Assembly (NCBI GenBank): GCA_019636375.1
Contig: JAHBXS010000004.1
Coordinates: forward strand, 434,001 to 498,000
DNA length: 64,000 nt
Source of the DNA: Pirellulaceae bacterium
Lineage (GTDB): Bacteria; Planctomycetota; Planctomycetia; Pirellulales; Pirellulaceae
Direction: 5' to 3'
Position 1 is the first letter of the stretch. Each line of letters begins with the position of its first letter. The translations under genes were made by a program, and so were the position numbers. The notes beneath the pieces are model-generated. The model made no database searches and was not told where the DNA came from. It saw only the letters and a list, made by a program, of their open reading frames with translations. Positions 18,778 to 28,754 of this stretch are shown piece by piece.

Positions 18778-18884
18778 CATTTGGAGATTCAAAGTCAAAA
18801 GTTATTCTGAGATTTTTGATTTACACGGATTCGATTTGAACCCTGCCTAGGGTTAGGTTGCCGCCAATCTCAGAAGTTTTCTTG

Positions 18885-20222
18885 TTATCGGAAGATGCTA
18901 CGTAGTCCGAAGGTAAAGAAGGTCACGAGTGCAAAGTTGGTTGCTTCCTCTTGAGGTTTTTGACGTAGGATCAACGTATCACCAGGTTGCACCAACAGTC
19001 GCGAGCGTGGGTTGTTGATCGCTCGGTTTACGTCGATTCGAATGGCAATCTGTTGATTTCCCGGCAATTTCCGAAGCACGATCAATTCACTGGCTGGAAC
19101 GCCTTGCAATCCACTCAAAAGGCTGCTTGATTGACGTTGGCCAACACCGATACTCGACCCGGACAACGCAATCGCTCCCAATACGTCCAAGTCATAGTCG
19201 CGAGGTAATGGCCATTCGCCGCCCACCAGCAATCCTCCTGTGTAGTAGACATCTGTTTCGCGAGTATCCACATAGACGATGTCACCGTCTCTCAGAACGA
19301 TGTCTTCGGTAGTGAATCGAGGAGGATTATTGGGCAAGTAACGCATGGGAATTTTCAAGACCGCAGATTCTTCAGTGACCTGCGGGATGGCTCCATAAGG
19401 AAAATCTTCTGCGTTGTTAGTACGATAGAATTCGTCAACTTCTCGCATGCGATTTTCTGCTGAGAGTCTGTCTCCGCGAAGAATTCGGACTTCATTTTTT
19501 GCATTTAAACCTGGCATCCCACCCGTCTGAGCGAGAGCATTCATCAGGTCATTTTCACCAGCTGGCATCTGCAATACGAAGCCGCGGCGACTCTGATCAG
19601 AGCGTTCGAAAACTCCGCGCCCTCCAGACAACTGGGCCGCTTGAATTTGAGGGTTCATACCAAAATTTGTATTGTCCTGCCGCACCACAAAAACCCGATA
19701 TGTTCGTTTCCGAAGCAAGGAGACGATGATTCGGTTATTCTCTTGGAGGATCGGACGTTCCCCTTGGCGATAAACACGAGCAATGAGTTGTTCGACTTGC
19801 TGAATACTCAATCCGCGTACAGAAATTGATCGCACCAAAGGAAGTGAGATTGTTCCATCCTCACGCACTGGCACGGGATATCCAATCGCTGGGGGTAAAT
19901 CGCTATTTGGATCTTGGAATTGGACGGGCGGAGCTTCGTCAATGTTACCTAAAACCCCTTCGATGAAGATGCCCAGGACATCTCCGTCGTCCAGAGTATA
20001 AACGGGTGGTTTGGGCTGTCGGAGCCGAGCAACATCGATTGCGACCTTTGCCGATTCTGGTTGGCGATAGAATTGCGGCGGCAGGCGTTCAACTGGGATT
20101 GCATCGATTGGGGCCAATATGGCCGCACATCCAGAAGATGCGATGAGTGTCATCATCGCCAGCAGCATAAGCCAGTGGCTGGTTGAAAGGCAAAAAGTCG
20201 TTTTGAATGTATTGATTGACAT
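18885..20222 (-). CDS. Wza-like polysaccharide export lipoprotein
   Basis: A 445-residue protein with an N-terminal signal peptide ending in SSGCAA at about residue 32, which suggests a lipid-modified cysteine although the lipobox is degenerate. The Poly_export domain begins with YTLDDGDVLGIFIEG and contains VREDGTISLPLVRSISVRGL; SLBB-type repeats follow (VVRQDNTNFGM; LRDGDIVYVDTRETDVYYTG; VQPGDTLILRQKP). It is the second such protein in the window and is preceded by a small cysteine-rich protein gene 62 bases upstream, probably in one transcript. It likely forms the outer-membrane exit of an exopolysaccharide; the rest of that machinery is not nearby. Confidence 0.85.
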   Translation of the reverse strand: MSINTFKTTFCLSTSHWLMLLAMMTLIASSGCAAILAPIDAIPVERLPPQFYRQPESAKVAIDVARLRQPKPPVYTLDDGDVLGIFIEGVLGNIDEAPPVQFQDPNSDLPPAIGYPVPVREDGTISLPLVRSISVRGLSIQQVEQLIARVYRQGERPILQENNRIIVSLLRKRTYRVFVVRQDNTNFGMNPQIQAAQLSGGRGVFERSDQSRRGFVLQMPAGENDLMNALAQTGGMPGLNAKNEVRILRGDRLSAENRMREVDEFYRTNNAEDFPYGAIPQVTEESAVLKIPMRYLPNNPPRFTTEDIVLRDGDIVYVDTRETDVYYTGGLLVGGEWPLPRDYDLDVLGAIALSGSSIGVGQRQSSSLLSGLQGVPASELIVLRKLPGNQQIAIRIDVNRAINNPRSRLLVQPGDTLILRQKPQEEATNFALVTFFTFGLRSIFR

Positions 20223-20284
20223 CGAAGTGGAACTCCAAAGCTATAGCCGTTTACGTCGTTAAGAATCCATCGCCGAATTAACGG

Positions 20285-20938
20285 CTAGCGATATTGGTAA
20301 GCCTCATCGGAACCGAACACTTGTCCCTGGCGAAGCTGTGGCCCTTGAAAACTTCTTTCTATCGAGTCGTCGTGTGAGTGACCGCTCAGAATTTGAATTT
20401 CGCTAGGCAATTTGACTTCGCGAGAATCTTGTCTGAGTGCCTCTTGCATGGTCCCCGAAACATAAGCGTTCGCGTATTGGTCTAGGTTACGTGACTTGGC
20501 CGCTTTTGCTCCTGCAGGAAATCCTTCAAACCAAGCCGAGACGCAACTCGATCCCTCTGCAGACTGGTACTCGTAGTTCATATAGTCACTAGGAGGAACC
20601 GCCGGAACATAACCGCTACCCCCGCGAGAGACATCCATGTAGCCCGCGACGTAGCCCTTGCGGAAATGATCTGCCAACGGTCGGCGGGTATGACCGTATT
20701 CAAGGTTGTAGGCACGATTCGCCCATACGCAGTCGCGATAGCGAACAAATGCTTCGTCAACCAGACGATGTCTTGATGGGTCAGCGTTGAAGCAACAACA
20801 GCCGACTTGGGCCAATATCCACAAGCTAAATAACAGCTTGGTCCCTTTGCTCCATAGGGACTGCCCGATCTTGTCCCAAGATTTTACTTGGGCTCTTTCG
20901 AGCGGCTCGAAGTCTGGAGCACCCGGATTAAATGACAT
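20285..20938 (-). CDS. Exported cysteine-rich hypothetical protein upstream of Wza-like gene
   Basis: A 217-residue protein starting at ATG 20938 behind a strong GAGGGGGG. After an N-terminal extension of about 35 residues, a hydrophobic segment (LLFSLWILAQVGCCCF) ends in three cysteines, so it may be a lipoprotein or a signal-anchored protein. The remaining sequence is rich in Tyr, Arg and Gly (FRKGYVAGYMDVSRGGSGYV; WFEGFPAGAKAAK) with repeated GY/GF-x-AG patterns. I do not recognise a family. Its position upstream of the export lipoprotein suggests an accessory envelope role. Confidence 0.6.
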   Translation of the reverse strand: MSFNPGAPDFEPLERAQVKSWDKIGQSLWSKGTKLLFSLWILAQVGCCCFNADPSRHRLVDEAFVRYRDCVWANRAYNLEYGHTRRPLADHFRKGYVAGYMDVSRGGSGYVPAVPPSDYMNYEYQSAEGSSCVSAWFEGFPAGAKAAKSRNLDQYANAYVSGTMQEALRQDSREVKLPSEIQILSGHSHDDSIERSFQGPQLRQGQVFGSDEAYQYR

Positions 20939-21335
20939 GTTTCCCCCCTCGTCAACAATCAAAATTCAATTGGCAGGCTGATGGAATCCTGTTCATGCTT
21001 AGAATCGCCATTCGGGATGGGAAAGATTTAACGAAGATTCCGTTTTTTTGTGTTTTGCCTAAAAATTCGATTCTTCGGCTGGTTCGGATTATGCGTTTTC
21101 GCCTAGCAGAATGCTTTGGGCTTTTCTCGTAGACAACTTGGAAATAAACTCGGAAATTGACCTGGACAGATTGTTGGAGATTTGGAATCGTCCAAAATCT
21201 AAATTTTAGGAGATTTTTTCTCTAGGCAATTGAATGAGAAACAGCTCCCTGTTTAAGCCGATTTGCCAATTCGGGGAAAAAACACAGATTTTTTTTAGTG
21301 TGATGCCGCAAAAATTTCTAATACGGAGTGACGAT
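20939..21335. other. Divergent intergenic region
   Basis: About 400 bases, AT-rich in its right half (runs of T and A around 21030-21060 and 21210-21320), separating the export operon from the secreted-protein/symporter operon. It must carry promoters for both. No hairpin, repeat or RNA gene stood out; in-frame extension of the right-hand gene to 21234 looks non-coding. Confidence 0.35.
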
Positions 21336-21890
21336 ATGCGACTCCTCACAATTCCGAATGCTATTGTAGGATTCGCGTGCCTGATCCAAATTGGAATGGC
21401 ACAAGACATTGTCCCCGTAACTCATGCTAGCGTCTCAATTGATGATAGTGCTGTCAATCCGCAGGCCGCCAATTCGGAAACTGTGGAAACGCGATGGTTC
21501 GCAAATTTTGGTCCGTTAACTCAAAAAAAGAAATCGCTCGATTCTGGACCGATTTTATTAGATGAGTCCGAACCACCTTCGCACCTTCGACCAACTCCAT
21601 CAAACAAACATGTCGTCGGAAACGGCGAACCACATCCTACAAGAATAGAACAATTGAACCGAAATACTCGAGAGATAATCCACAGCAGTCGGGAGTCTGT
21701 TTTAAGTTGGGGAGCCCGTTCGGGGGCCGCGTTTCGAAGTGCCAGCGAAGAAATTCGGCAAAATTCATCCCGAACCTGGGAGTCCATCACCGGAAGTCTT
21801 CGCCGGTCCCCGCCTGGGGAGATCGAAGCGAAACCTAAGCCTTTGCAACGAGGTCCTGTGGACTGGCACTCTAGCGATTCCCGAAGGTAA
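21336..21890 (+). CDS. Small exported hypothetical protein, first gene of symporter operon
   Basis: A 184-residue protein starting at ATG 21336 behind GGAGTG. An N-terminal signal peptide (about residues 1-20, LLTIPNAIVGFACLIQIGMAQ) precedes a Ser/Pro/Arg-rich region with no recognisable domain. The TAA stop shares its final A with the ATG of the DUF485-like gene, so translation is probably coupled. The function is unknown and no homology is claimed. Confidence 0.55.
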   Translation: MRLLTIPNAIVGFACLIQIGMAQDIVPVTHASVSIDDSAVNPQAANSETVETRWFANFGPLTQKKKSLDSGPILLDESEPPSHLRPTPSNKHVVGNGEPHPTRIEQLNRNTREIIHSSRESVLSWGARSGAAFRSASEEIRQNSSRTWESITGSLRRSPPGEIEAKPKPLQRGPVDWHSSDSRR

Positions 21891-22165
21891 TGCCCGACTC
21901 ACCTAATCATATCGCGCGAACAAAAAGTGCCCGCTTGGGCCATCGCCTGTTTTTAATCTACGCTAGTGTTTACGTCTGCTTCGTAATCGCAAACGCCTTT
22001 TGGCCACATCTGATGGATTGGACTCCGATCGGAAAGCTTAATTTGGCGGTACTGGCAGGTGTCGGGCTAATTGCATTCGCCTGTTTGCTGTCACTCCTCT
22101 ATGGGGGACTGGCCTCAAGGGCCGAACATAGATCGATTGGCCGAAGGGGAAAACATGAATCATGA
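21890..22165 (+). CDS. DUF485-like small membrane protein, partner of symporter
   Basis: A 91-residue protein with two membrane segments (about residues 21-40 and 50-71), separated by a short FWPHLMDWTPIGKL loop. Layout and size match the DUF485/YjcH family that is nearly always encoded directly ahead of ActP-type sodium:solute symporters. It overlaps the preceding stop by one base and the symporter start (22155) by 11 bases, so all three genes form one operon. The family's role is unproven. Confidence 0.72.
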   Translation: MPDSPNHIARTKSARLGHRLFLIYASVYVCFVIANAFWPHLMDWTPIGKLNLAVLAGVGLIAFACLLSLLYGGLASRAEHRSIGRRGKHES

Positions 22166-24095
22166 GTTCTCATTGTTGGCGACGGTCGTTTTCTTCGCTT
22201 TTGTGGGGATCACGGTTGGGCTGAGTTTATACCTTGGTCGCCGTGCTGGATCGACACAGGGTTACTTTGCAGCGCATGGCCAGATCCCTTGGTTTGTGAA
22301 TGGGGTTGCATTTGCCGGGGATTATCTTTCTGCCGCGTCCTTCTTGGGTATTTGCGGGATGATCGCCTTTTATGGGTACGATGGCTTTTTGTACTCGATC
22401 GGATATCTTGCGGGTTGGGTCGTAGCCTTGTTTGTGATTGCCGAGCCGATGAAACGCATGGGCCGATTCACTTTCGCTGACTGCCTGGATTCGCAATTCA
22501 ATTCAAGAGGAATCAAATTTGCGGCCGGGCTGAGCACATTGGTGGTCAGTGTCTTTTACCTCATCCCGCAAATGGTCGGGGCGGGCGTCTTGGTGCAACC
22601 TCTCTTAGGACTCCCCCACTGGGTGGGAGTCGTGATCGTTGGAACAGTTGTGATCTTGATTGTCGTGACTGCCGGAATGATCTCAACAACTTGGGTGCAG
22701 TTCTTCAAAGGTGCCCTGTTGATTGTGTTTAGTTTGATCCTTACGGTTGCCGTCTTGTTTCGGGGCCTGGAAGAAAAAGCTGGTGGAATCGACGGTTATG
22801 AGTTTTTAGAGATTGGCCCTATTTCAAGCGAAATTATGGATCGAGAGAATGATCCGCCTTGGGATGGAAAATTCGTCCCTGACTTAGAACGCGGGGAAAG
22901 CCTCAGAACGTACGGACTACTACCTCTTAAAGATCGTGAGGGACGAAGTTACCTTTTCGCAATAGAGCAATTAGGTGACGGCCAAGTCATCCTTCGGGAA
23001 TCGCAATTTGTGATGACTGATCGAGCCGATCGCGTTTTCGTAAATGGCTTGCCGCAAGGACGGGGCGACGGTGAAGGGCAATTGCACCCCACAGGCTATG
23101 TCAAGGAACTGCCGGGAAACCAATCGAAAACGGGAGCGTTAGACCCGATCTCACTAATCGAAACGATTCAAGAAAGCACGATCGTTCGTTGGGAAAGCCG
23201 CAACATCAGACTCGACGATGGAAGCCGCTGGACGGTCTATTCTCCGAAGTTGACACCGGGGAGTCAGGTATTGCGTCCTGGCGAGTCGTCGACTTTTTCC
23301 GGAATCCGCAGTCCAAGGTTTAGCGACAAGATCAATTTTCTGTCACTGATGCTGGCCTTGTTTTGTGGAACGGCATCATTGCCTCACATTTTGATTCGTT
23401 ACTATACGGTTCGCGACGAAGCGGCGGCTAGAAAAAGTACGATTGTTGGAATTGCAAGTATTGGCTTCTTCTACATTCTCACCCTCTACATGGGCCTGGG
23501 AGCGATGACGAGTGGCGCCTTGGATATTTCGGACAGCAATATGGCCGCTCCACTATTGGCCAGGAGTTTCAGCGAATGGCTCTTTGCGGCAATTACCGCA
23601 ATCGCCTTTACAACCGTCTTAGGTACGGTAAGCGGTCTAATCTTAGCATCGTCAGGAGCAGTGGCTCATGATCTTCTGGCTGGGGTCGGTGCGGTACAGA
23701 TGACGGATCACGAAAAAGTACGTATGGCAAAATTTTCTTCCGTAGTTGTTGGCTTGATCGCGATTGCGCTAGGAATCTTATTTGCAAAACTGAACGTCAA
23801 CTACTTGGTGGGTTGGGCGTTCAGCGTTGCCGCATCCGCAAATTTACCGGCATTGGTGATGCTGCTTTTTTGGAAGAAGACGACTCGACTCGGAATCATC
23901 ACCAGCGTGCTGGTCGGCATGACAACTTCGCTGACTTGGATTCTCCTCTGCGGCGACACATTTTCGAAAGTCTACGGACTTCCGGAAGAATTGGCGCTTG
24001 TGCCATTTAGTCAACCTGGAATTATCACCATTCCCCTCTCGTTTGCGACGTTAATCGTCGTCTCGTTATTGACGTCAAGAGATTCGGCAACTTGA
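22155..24095 (+). CDS. Sodium:solute symporter (ActP-like, acetate/monocarboxylate type)
   Basis: A 646-residue inner-membrane transporter starting at ATG 22155 with GGGGA ahead; a 28-codon extension overlapping the DUF485 gene is dismissed. The SSS family is clear from YFAAHGQIPWFVNGVAFAGD, YLSAASFLGICGMIAFYGYD and SLPHILIRYYTVRDEAAARK, the latter typical of ActP and related carriers. About 13 membrane segments are visible. An insert of roughly 160 residues (about 235-400) lies between the sixth and seventh segments and is hydrophilic. Substrate (acetate, pyruvate or another carboxylate) is inferred from family; the pyruvate dehydrogenase genes downstream are convergent and may be coincidental. 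Confidence 0.85.
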   Translation: MNHEFSLLATVVFFAFVGITVGLSLYLGRRAGSTQGYFAAHGQIPWFVNGVAFAGDYLSAASFLGICGMIAFYGYDGFLYSIGYLAGWVVALFVIAEPMKRMGRFTFADCLDSQFNSRGIKFAAGLSTLVVSVFYLIPQMVGAGVLVQPLLGLPHWVGVVIVGTVVILIVVTAGMISTTWVQFFKGALLIVFSLILTVAVLFRGLEEKAGGIDGYEFLEIGPISSEIMDRENDPPWDGKFVPDLERGESLRTYGLLPLKDREGRSYLFAIEQLGDGQVILRESQFVMTDRADRVFVNGLPQGRGDGEGQLHPTGYVKELPGNQSKTGALDPISLIETIQESTIVRWESRNIRLDDGSRWTVYSPKLTPGSQVLRPGESSTFSGIRSPRFSDKINFLSLMLALFCGTASLPHILIRYYTVRDEAAARKSTIVGIASIGFFYILTLYMGLGAMTSGALDISDSNMAAPLLARSFSEWLFAAITAIAFTTVLGTVSGLILASSGAVAHDLLAGVGAVQMTDHEKVRMAKFSSVVVGLIAIALGILFAKLNVNYLVGWAFSVAASANLPALVMLLFWKKTTRLGIITSVLVGMTTSLTWILLCGDTFSKVYGLPEELALVPFSQPGIITIPLSFATLIVVSLLTSRDSAT

Positions 24096-24152
24096 AGTTG
24101 TTTGCGTAAGTGCAACCAAACTATGTCGAAGACAATGTCCTCGACATCGAAT

Positions 24153-25613
24153 CTAAAGAGCCAACAGAAGCCGACTGGGAGCCTCCAGGTAGCCGATGAC
24201 ATCGTTGAGGAATCTCGCAGCGGCCGCCCCGTCGATTAAACGATGATCGTAGGAAAGGCTCAACGGCATCATCAACCGAATCACAATTTGATCGCCGACG
24301 ACGACCGGCAAGCGACGAGCCCGACCAGCCAATAAAATCGCCGTTTCCGGGACGTTGATAATCGGTGTGGAATAAGTTCCCCCGATTGCACCAAGATTGC
24401 TGATCGTGAACGTACCACCCCGCAAGTCATCTACCGAAAATTTGCCGCCCCGCACATTTTCGGCGAGCTCATGGAGTTTGCGAGCAATGTCGGGAATCGC
24501 AAGTTTGTCTACGTTTCGCAAATTGGGGACAACCAAGCCGCGATCCGTATCGACGGCAACACCGACGTTGACGTAATCTTTGTAGATGATCTGATTGTTT
24601 TGCATATCGATCGCGGCATTGATCGTAGGATGGGCCTTGAGGGACATCGCGACCGCCTTGATCAAAAACGGCATCGTGGTCAGTTTTATCCCACGTGCTT
24701 CATAGTCTTTTTTGTTGTTCTGTCTGATGTAGTCGAGATCGGTGACATCGGCATCGTCAAAATTCGTGACACGCGGCACCGTGGTCCACGATTCGTGCAT
24801 CTTTTGCGCGATCGTCGCGCGAATTTTGGACATCTTTTCGATTCGCAGCGAGCCGAATTGGTCTTGGCCCACGCCCACCGCAGGAGCCGATTGAGAAGTG
24901 GTCGTTGAAGTTGCCGGAGTAAATGGGATTACATCACTGCTCGACGTCGACACTGTGGTCCTCGTCCCTCCAGCCCGAACGACGGCTAAAATATCCTCGC
25001 GAGTAATTCGGCCGTGTGAGCCCGTCCCGTTGACTTGCCGGATATCCACGCCAACTTCCCGCGCGAATCGCCGCATGGCAGGTCCGGCTGGTACGAGGGC
25101 TAGATCTCCAGACGAGCGTAACATCCCTGCACTTGTTGGAGTTGAGTCGGCAGTTACATGTGCATTGGCTGGAACTTCCGGAACATCGGCCAAAGCAGGG
25201 ACAGCAGGCAATTCTGGTAATGCTGAAACAGCCGGCAACTCAGGCAATTTTTCTAACTCAGGCACTGGGGGCAACGCTGGAACTGCGGCAGCCGAAGATG
25301 AAGCGGGAGGATTCGAGGGGACGGCACTGCTCGCCCCACTTGGATTAGCAGCAGGACGCCCGTCAGGTTGTACACCGACGGGTTCGAGGGTGACGATGAC
25401 CGAGCCGACAGGAACGGTTTCGCCCGCTTTGACGTGTACCTTAACCACTTTTCCGGCCGATGTGCTGGGAACCGTCACCGTCGCTTTGTCGGTTTCCAAC
25501 TCGATCAATCCAGCATCAAATTCGATGGTCTCCCCTTCTGAGACAAACACATCCAGCACGTCGCCAGATTCAATACCATCTCCGAGGGCCGGTACTTTTA
25601 TTTCGATCGTCAT
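24153..25613 (-). CDS. aceF: Dihydrolipoamide acetyltransferase, pyruvate dehydrogenase E2
   Basis: Transfers the acetyl group from lipoamide to CoA in the pyruvate dehydrogenase core. The 486-residue protein has one lipoyl domain (lipoyl-lysine K43 in ETDKATVTV), a long Ala/Pro/Glu/Leu linker (about 85-165), the subunit-binding domain (PAMRRFAREVGVD and GSHGRITREDILAVV) and the catalytic domain ending with SYDHRLIDGAAAARF (H457, D461). Other E2s have one to three lipoyl domains, so one is normal. It lies 73 bases behind the E1 gene; an E3 (lpd) gene is not in the window. ATG 25613. Confidence 0.94.
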   Translation of the reverse strand: MTIEIKVPALGDGIESGDVLDVFVSEGETIEFDAGLIELETDKATVTVPSTSAGKVVKVHVKAGETVPVGSVIVTLEPVGVQPDGRPAANPSGASSAVPSNPPASSSAAAVPALPPVPELEKLPELPAVSALPELPAVPALADVPEVPANAHVTADSTPTSAGMLRSSGDLALVPAGPAMRRFAREVGVDIRQVNGTGSHGRITREDILAVVRAGGTRTTVSTSSSDVIPFTPATSTTTSQSAPAVGVGQDQFGSLRIEKMSKIRATIAQKMHESWTTVPRVTNFDDADVTDLDYIRQNNKKDYEARGIKLTTMPFLIKAVAMSLKAHPTINAAIDMQNNQIIYKDYVNVGVAVDTDRGLVVPNLRNVDKLAIPDIARKLHELAENVRGGKFSVDDLRGGTFTISNLGAIGGTYSTPIINVPETAILLAGRARRLPVVVGDQIVIRLMMPLSLSYDHRLIDGAAAARFLNDVIGYLEAPSRLLLAL

Positions 25614-25686
25614 TTTTTTCGGTGTTTGAGTTGAGGTTTCAAATGGGAGCGATGTTTAAAATGGGATATCCAAAATCCCGCTTTCA

Positions 25687-28404
25687 TTAGGCATAGAGAG
25701 CGTTCGCTTTTTGAGGATTGATCCCCAAGTCCTTGATGGCCTTGGCAACCGTCTCGTAGTCTAACTGTTTCATCTGAGCGAGTTGGTAAAGCGCGGCCAA
25801 CGTTACAAATTCCGCATCGACTTCAAAATGCCGACGCAAGGCATCTCGCGTTTCGCTTCGTCCCATCCCGTCGGTTCCCAAAGCCATGAACGGGCCGGGG
25901 ACGAATGGAGCGATTTGCTCCGAGTGGGCTTGAACGTAATCGCTGGCGGCGATGAAGGGGCCTTTTGCATCAGCCAATACTGTTTCCAGATAGCTGCGAG
26001 GTTGATCCTTGGCGGTTGGATTCAAGAACCGCTGGCGCGCGACCTCTTGTGCCTCGCGGCGAAGTTGCGTGTAGCTCGTGGCACTCCAAACGTCGCTGGA
26101 GATTTGGTAACGCTCGGCCAAGATTTCCTGGGCACGAAGGACACTGTTCATGATCGCACCACTGCCGAGCAGTTGGACTCGCAATTGCGATTTGGCGACA
26201 TCCCGGGTGCGAAAACGGTACAGACCTTTGACGATCCCTTCTTCGCAGCCTGCGGGCATTTCGGGCATCACAAAGTTCTCGTTGCCCAGCATGATGTAGT
26301 AAATCGCGGTCTCGTTGTCTTGGTACATCCGCTTAAGCCCGTCAAAAATGATCTGAGCCGTTTCGTAATGGAAAGCAGGATCGTAGGAGCGAACGGTCGG
26401 AAACGCCATCGCGTTCAGGAGACTATGGCCGTCCTGATGTTGTAAGCCTTCGCCGTTCAGCGTCGTTCGTCCGGCGGTGGCCCCCAACAAGAATCCTTTG
26501 GCTCGCATGTCAGCGGCCGCCCAAATCGAGTCGCCCACACGCTGGAATCCGAACATCGAGTAGTAAATGTAAAACGGAATCATGTTCACACCGTGAGCGG
26601 AGTAGGCTGAACCAGCCGCGCAGAATGACGACATGGCACCGCATTCGGTGATCCCTTCTTCCAAGAGTTGGCCGTCACGAGCCTCTTTGTAGTAGGCCAA
26701 CTGATCGGAATCAACCGGCTCGTACAACTGCCCCGAGTGAGCGTAAATTCCGATCTCGCGGAACAAGCCCTCCATCCCAAAGGTGCGCGACTCATCAGGA
26801 ACAATCGGAACAATGTTTTTGCCGATCCTCTTGTCCTTACAAAGCCTACCCAACAATCGCACAAATCCCATCGTGGTTGAGATTTCTTTGCCGTAATCTC
26901 GCTCGACGATGTTGGCGTATTCTTGGTATTTAGGGACTTCGATTGAAATTGGTTCATGAACGCGACGGGGCACCGAGCCTCCAAGGGCCTTGCGGCGTTC
27001 GACCACGTACTGGTGCTCCGCACTCCCCTCTGGGAAGCGGTAGAATTTCATTTGCAAGGCGTCGTCGTCCGAAAGCGGGACGGCGAAACGATTGCGGAAT
27101 TCGAGCAACTCCTGCTCGTTTTGCTTCTTCATGTTGTGGGCGATGTTTTTGCCTTCACCGGTCATCCCCAAGCCGTATCCTTTGATGGTTTTTGCGAGGA
27201 TCACTGTCGGGCGGCCCTTGGTTTCAACAGCCGACTTGAAGGCTGCATAAACCTTGGCCGGATCGTGTCCACCACGACGCAATTTTTCAAGTCGCTCGTC
27301 GGAGTAGTTTTTCACGAGGTCAAGTAATTCGGGGTACTTGCCGAAAAAGTGCTCGCGAATGTAGGTGCCGGGCATCGCGACGTACTTTTGATACTGCCCG
27401 TCAACGACCTCACCCATTCGTTTAACGAGAAGGCCGGTCGGATCGTTTTCAAGGAGCGGGTCCCAATCTTCACCCCAGACGACTTTGATCACATTCCAAC
27501 CGGCACCTCGGAAAATCGCTTCGAGTTCTTGGATGATTTTGCCGTTGCCGCGAACGGGGCCGTCGAGGCGTTGCAGGTTGCAATTGATGACGAACGTCAA
27601 GTTGTCGAGGTTTTCTCGCGAGGCCAGCGAGATCGCCCCCAAGGCTTCGGGCTCGTCGCATTCACCATCTCCCAAAAACGCCCAGACTCGTTGATTCGAC
27701 GTGTCTTTAATTCCGCGATCGCGCAGGTAGTGATTAAAGCGGGCTTGGTAAATCGCCATGATCGGCCCCAAGCCCATCGACACCGAAGGATACTCCCAAA
27801 ACTCCGGCATTAGCCAGGGATGTGGATAAGAGGACAGTCCCGGTTCATCCTGTAGCTCTCGACGGAATCGATTGAGAATTCCTTCGTCAAATCGCCCTTC
27901 GACAAATGCTCTGGCGTAAATGCCTGGTGATCCATGGCCTTGGAAAAAAATCAGGTCGCCGTCATACCCAGAATCGCCGCGTCCGCGAAAGAAATGGTTG
28001 AAGGCAACTTCGTACAACGTGGCGCTTGACGCGAAAGTCGAAATGTGTCCACCGATTCCTTCGAAATTCTTGTTCGCCTTGGCAACCATCGCCATCGCAT
28101 TCCAACGGATGATGCTCTTGATTCGACGCTCGATTTCACGGTTGCCGGGATAGGTCGGCTGTTCTGAAGCAGGAATCGTGTTGACATAGGGCGTATTCGA
28201 ACGGATAGGCAATTCGACACCATCAGCCTTGGCCTTTGCCTCCAATAGAGTCAACAAATATTGAGCACGATCACGCCCCTTGCTGTTAATGACGTAACCT
28301 AACGAATCAAGCCATTCTTGAGTCTCGACTGGGTCGACATCGGTTGTTAGGTGGCAAGAAGATGGATGTATTTGTTCGTGGATCGGCTTGACAACGTCTG
28401 ACAT
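25687..28404 (-). CDS. aceE: Pyruvate dehydrogenase E1, homodimeric type
   Basis: Thiamine diphosphate-dependent decarboxylation of pyruvate and acetylation of E2. The 905-residue length and single-chain layout match the AceE family (about 890 residues), not the alpha/beta type. The ThDP motif GDGECDEPEALGAIS with NCNLQRLDGP is present, as are HISTFASSATLYEVAFNHFF, FFQGHGSPGIYAR and TAGRTTLNGEGLQHQDGHS. ATG 28404 follows AGGGAAACTA; the frame is open to a TTG at 28446. It is transcribed with aceF downstream. Confidence 0.95.
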   Translation of the reverse strand: MSDVVKPIHEQIHPSSCHLTTDVDPVETQEWLDSLGYVINSKGRDRAQYLLTLLEAKAKADGVELPIRSNTPYVNTIPASEQPTYPGNREIERRIKSIIRWNAMAMVAKANKNFEGIGGHISTFASSATLYEVAFNHFFRGRGDSGYDGDLIFFQGHGSPGIYARAFVEGRFDEGILNRFRRELQDEPGLSSYPHPWLMPEFWEYPSVSMGLGPIMAIYQARFNHYLRDRGIKDTSNQRVWAFLGDGECDEPEALGAISLASRENLDNLTFVINCNLQRLDGPVRGNGKIIQELEAIFRGAGWNVIKVVWGEDWDPLLENDPTGLLVKRMGEVVDGQYQKYVAMPGTYIREHFFGKYPELLDLVKNYSDERLEKLRRGGHDPAKVYAAFKSAVETKGRPTVILAKTIKGYGLGMTGEGKNIAHNMKKQNEQELLEFRNRFAVPLSDDDALQMKFYRFPEGSAEHQYVVERRKALGGSVPRRVHEPISIEVPKYQEYANIVERDYGKEISTTMGFVRLLGRLCKDKRIGKNIVPIVPDESRTFGMEGLFREIGIYAHSGQLYEPVDSDQLAYYKEARDGQLLEEGITECGAMSSFCAAGSAYSAHGVNMIPFYIYYSMFGFQRVGDSIWAAADMRAKGFLLGATAGRTTLNGEGLQHQDGHSLLNAMAFPTVRSYDPAFHYETAQIIFDGLKRMYQDNETAIYYIMLGNENFVMPEMPAGCEEGIVKGLYRFRTRDVAKSQLRVQLLGSGAIMNSVLRAQEILAERYQISSDVWSATSYTQLRREAQEVARQRFLNPTAKDQPRSYLETVLADAKGPFIAASDYVQAHSEQIAPFVPGPFMALGTDGMGRSETRDALRRHFEVDAEFVTLAALYQLAQMKQLDYETVAKAIKDLGINPQKANALYA

Positions 28405-28754
28405 TAGTTTCCCTGTGCCTCTTTTAGTTTCAGTGGGATATTCCACCGATCAATAAGTCGGGTGCGGTGGCGTCTCCAACATCTATTCTTGCGAAAATCG
28501 GCAGAATGGTAAAGATGAACGAATTTGAGGAGCCCGCGGCGCCACTCCCTTAATCGCCAATAACGGAACAAACTGACCCGCTAAAACCGGTGATTCGAAA
28601 AAAAGCTTCTCAAGGCTTCCAAAAAACTGCCTCATCCCTGTCAATCTTGCCGCAATCAATGGTTTGTCATTGACGGCCTAAACCGTTCGGCTAAACTCGA
28701 ATTTTGGCCTGGATTTCCGCAAATAACATCGTTTCGTTTTTTTTAGGGTTCAAC
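28405..28754. other. Divergent intergenic region between aceE and the epimerase gene
   Basis: About 350 bases between the aceE (minus) and epimerase (plus) start codons. No hairpin, riboswitch-like structure or repeat was recognised. The plus-strand frame is open from 28704, but ATG 28755 with AGGG ahead is the preferred start. It should contain promoters for both sides. Confidence 0.3.

Noticed and set aside
18728-18884. Possible continuation of leuA (regulatory domain) by frameshift
   Set aside because: All frames between the stop and the next gene contain only the terminator and stop codons; there is no room or homology for the 130-residue domain.
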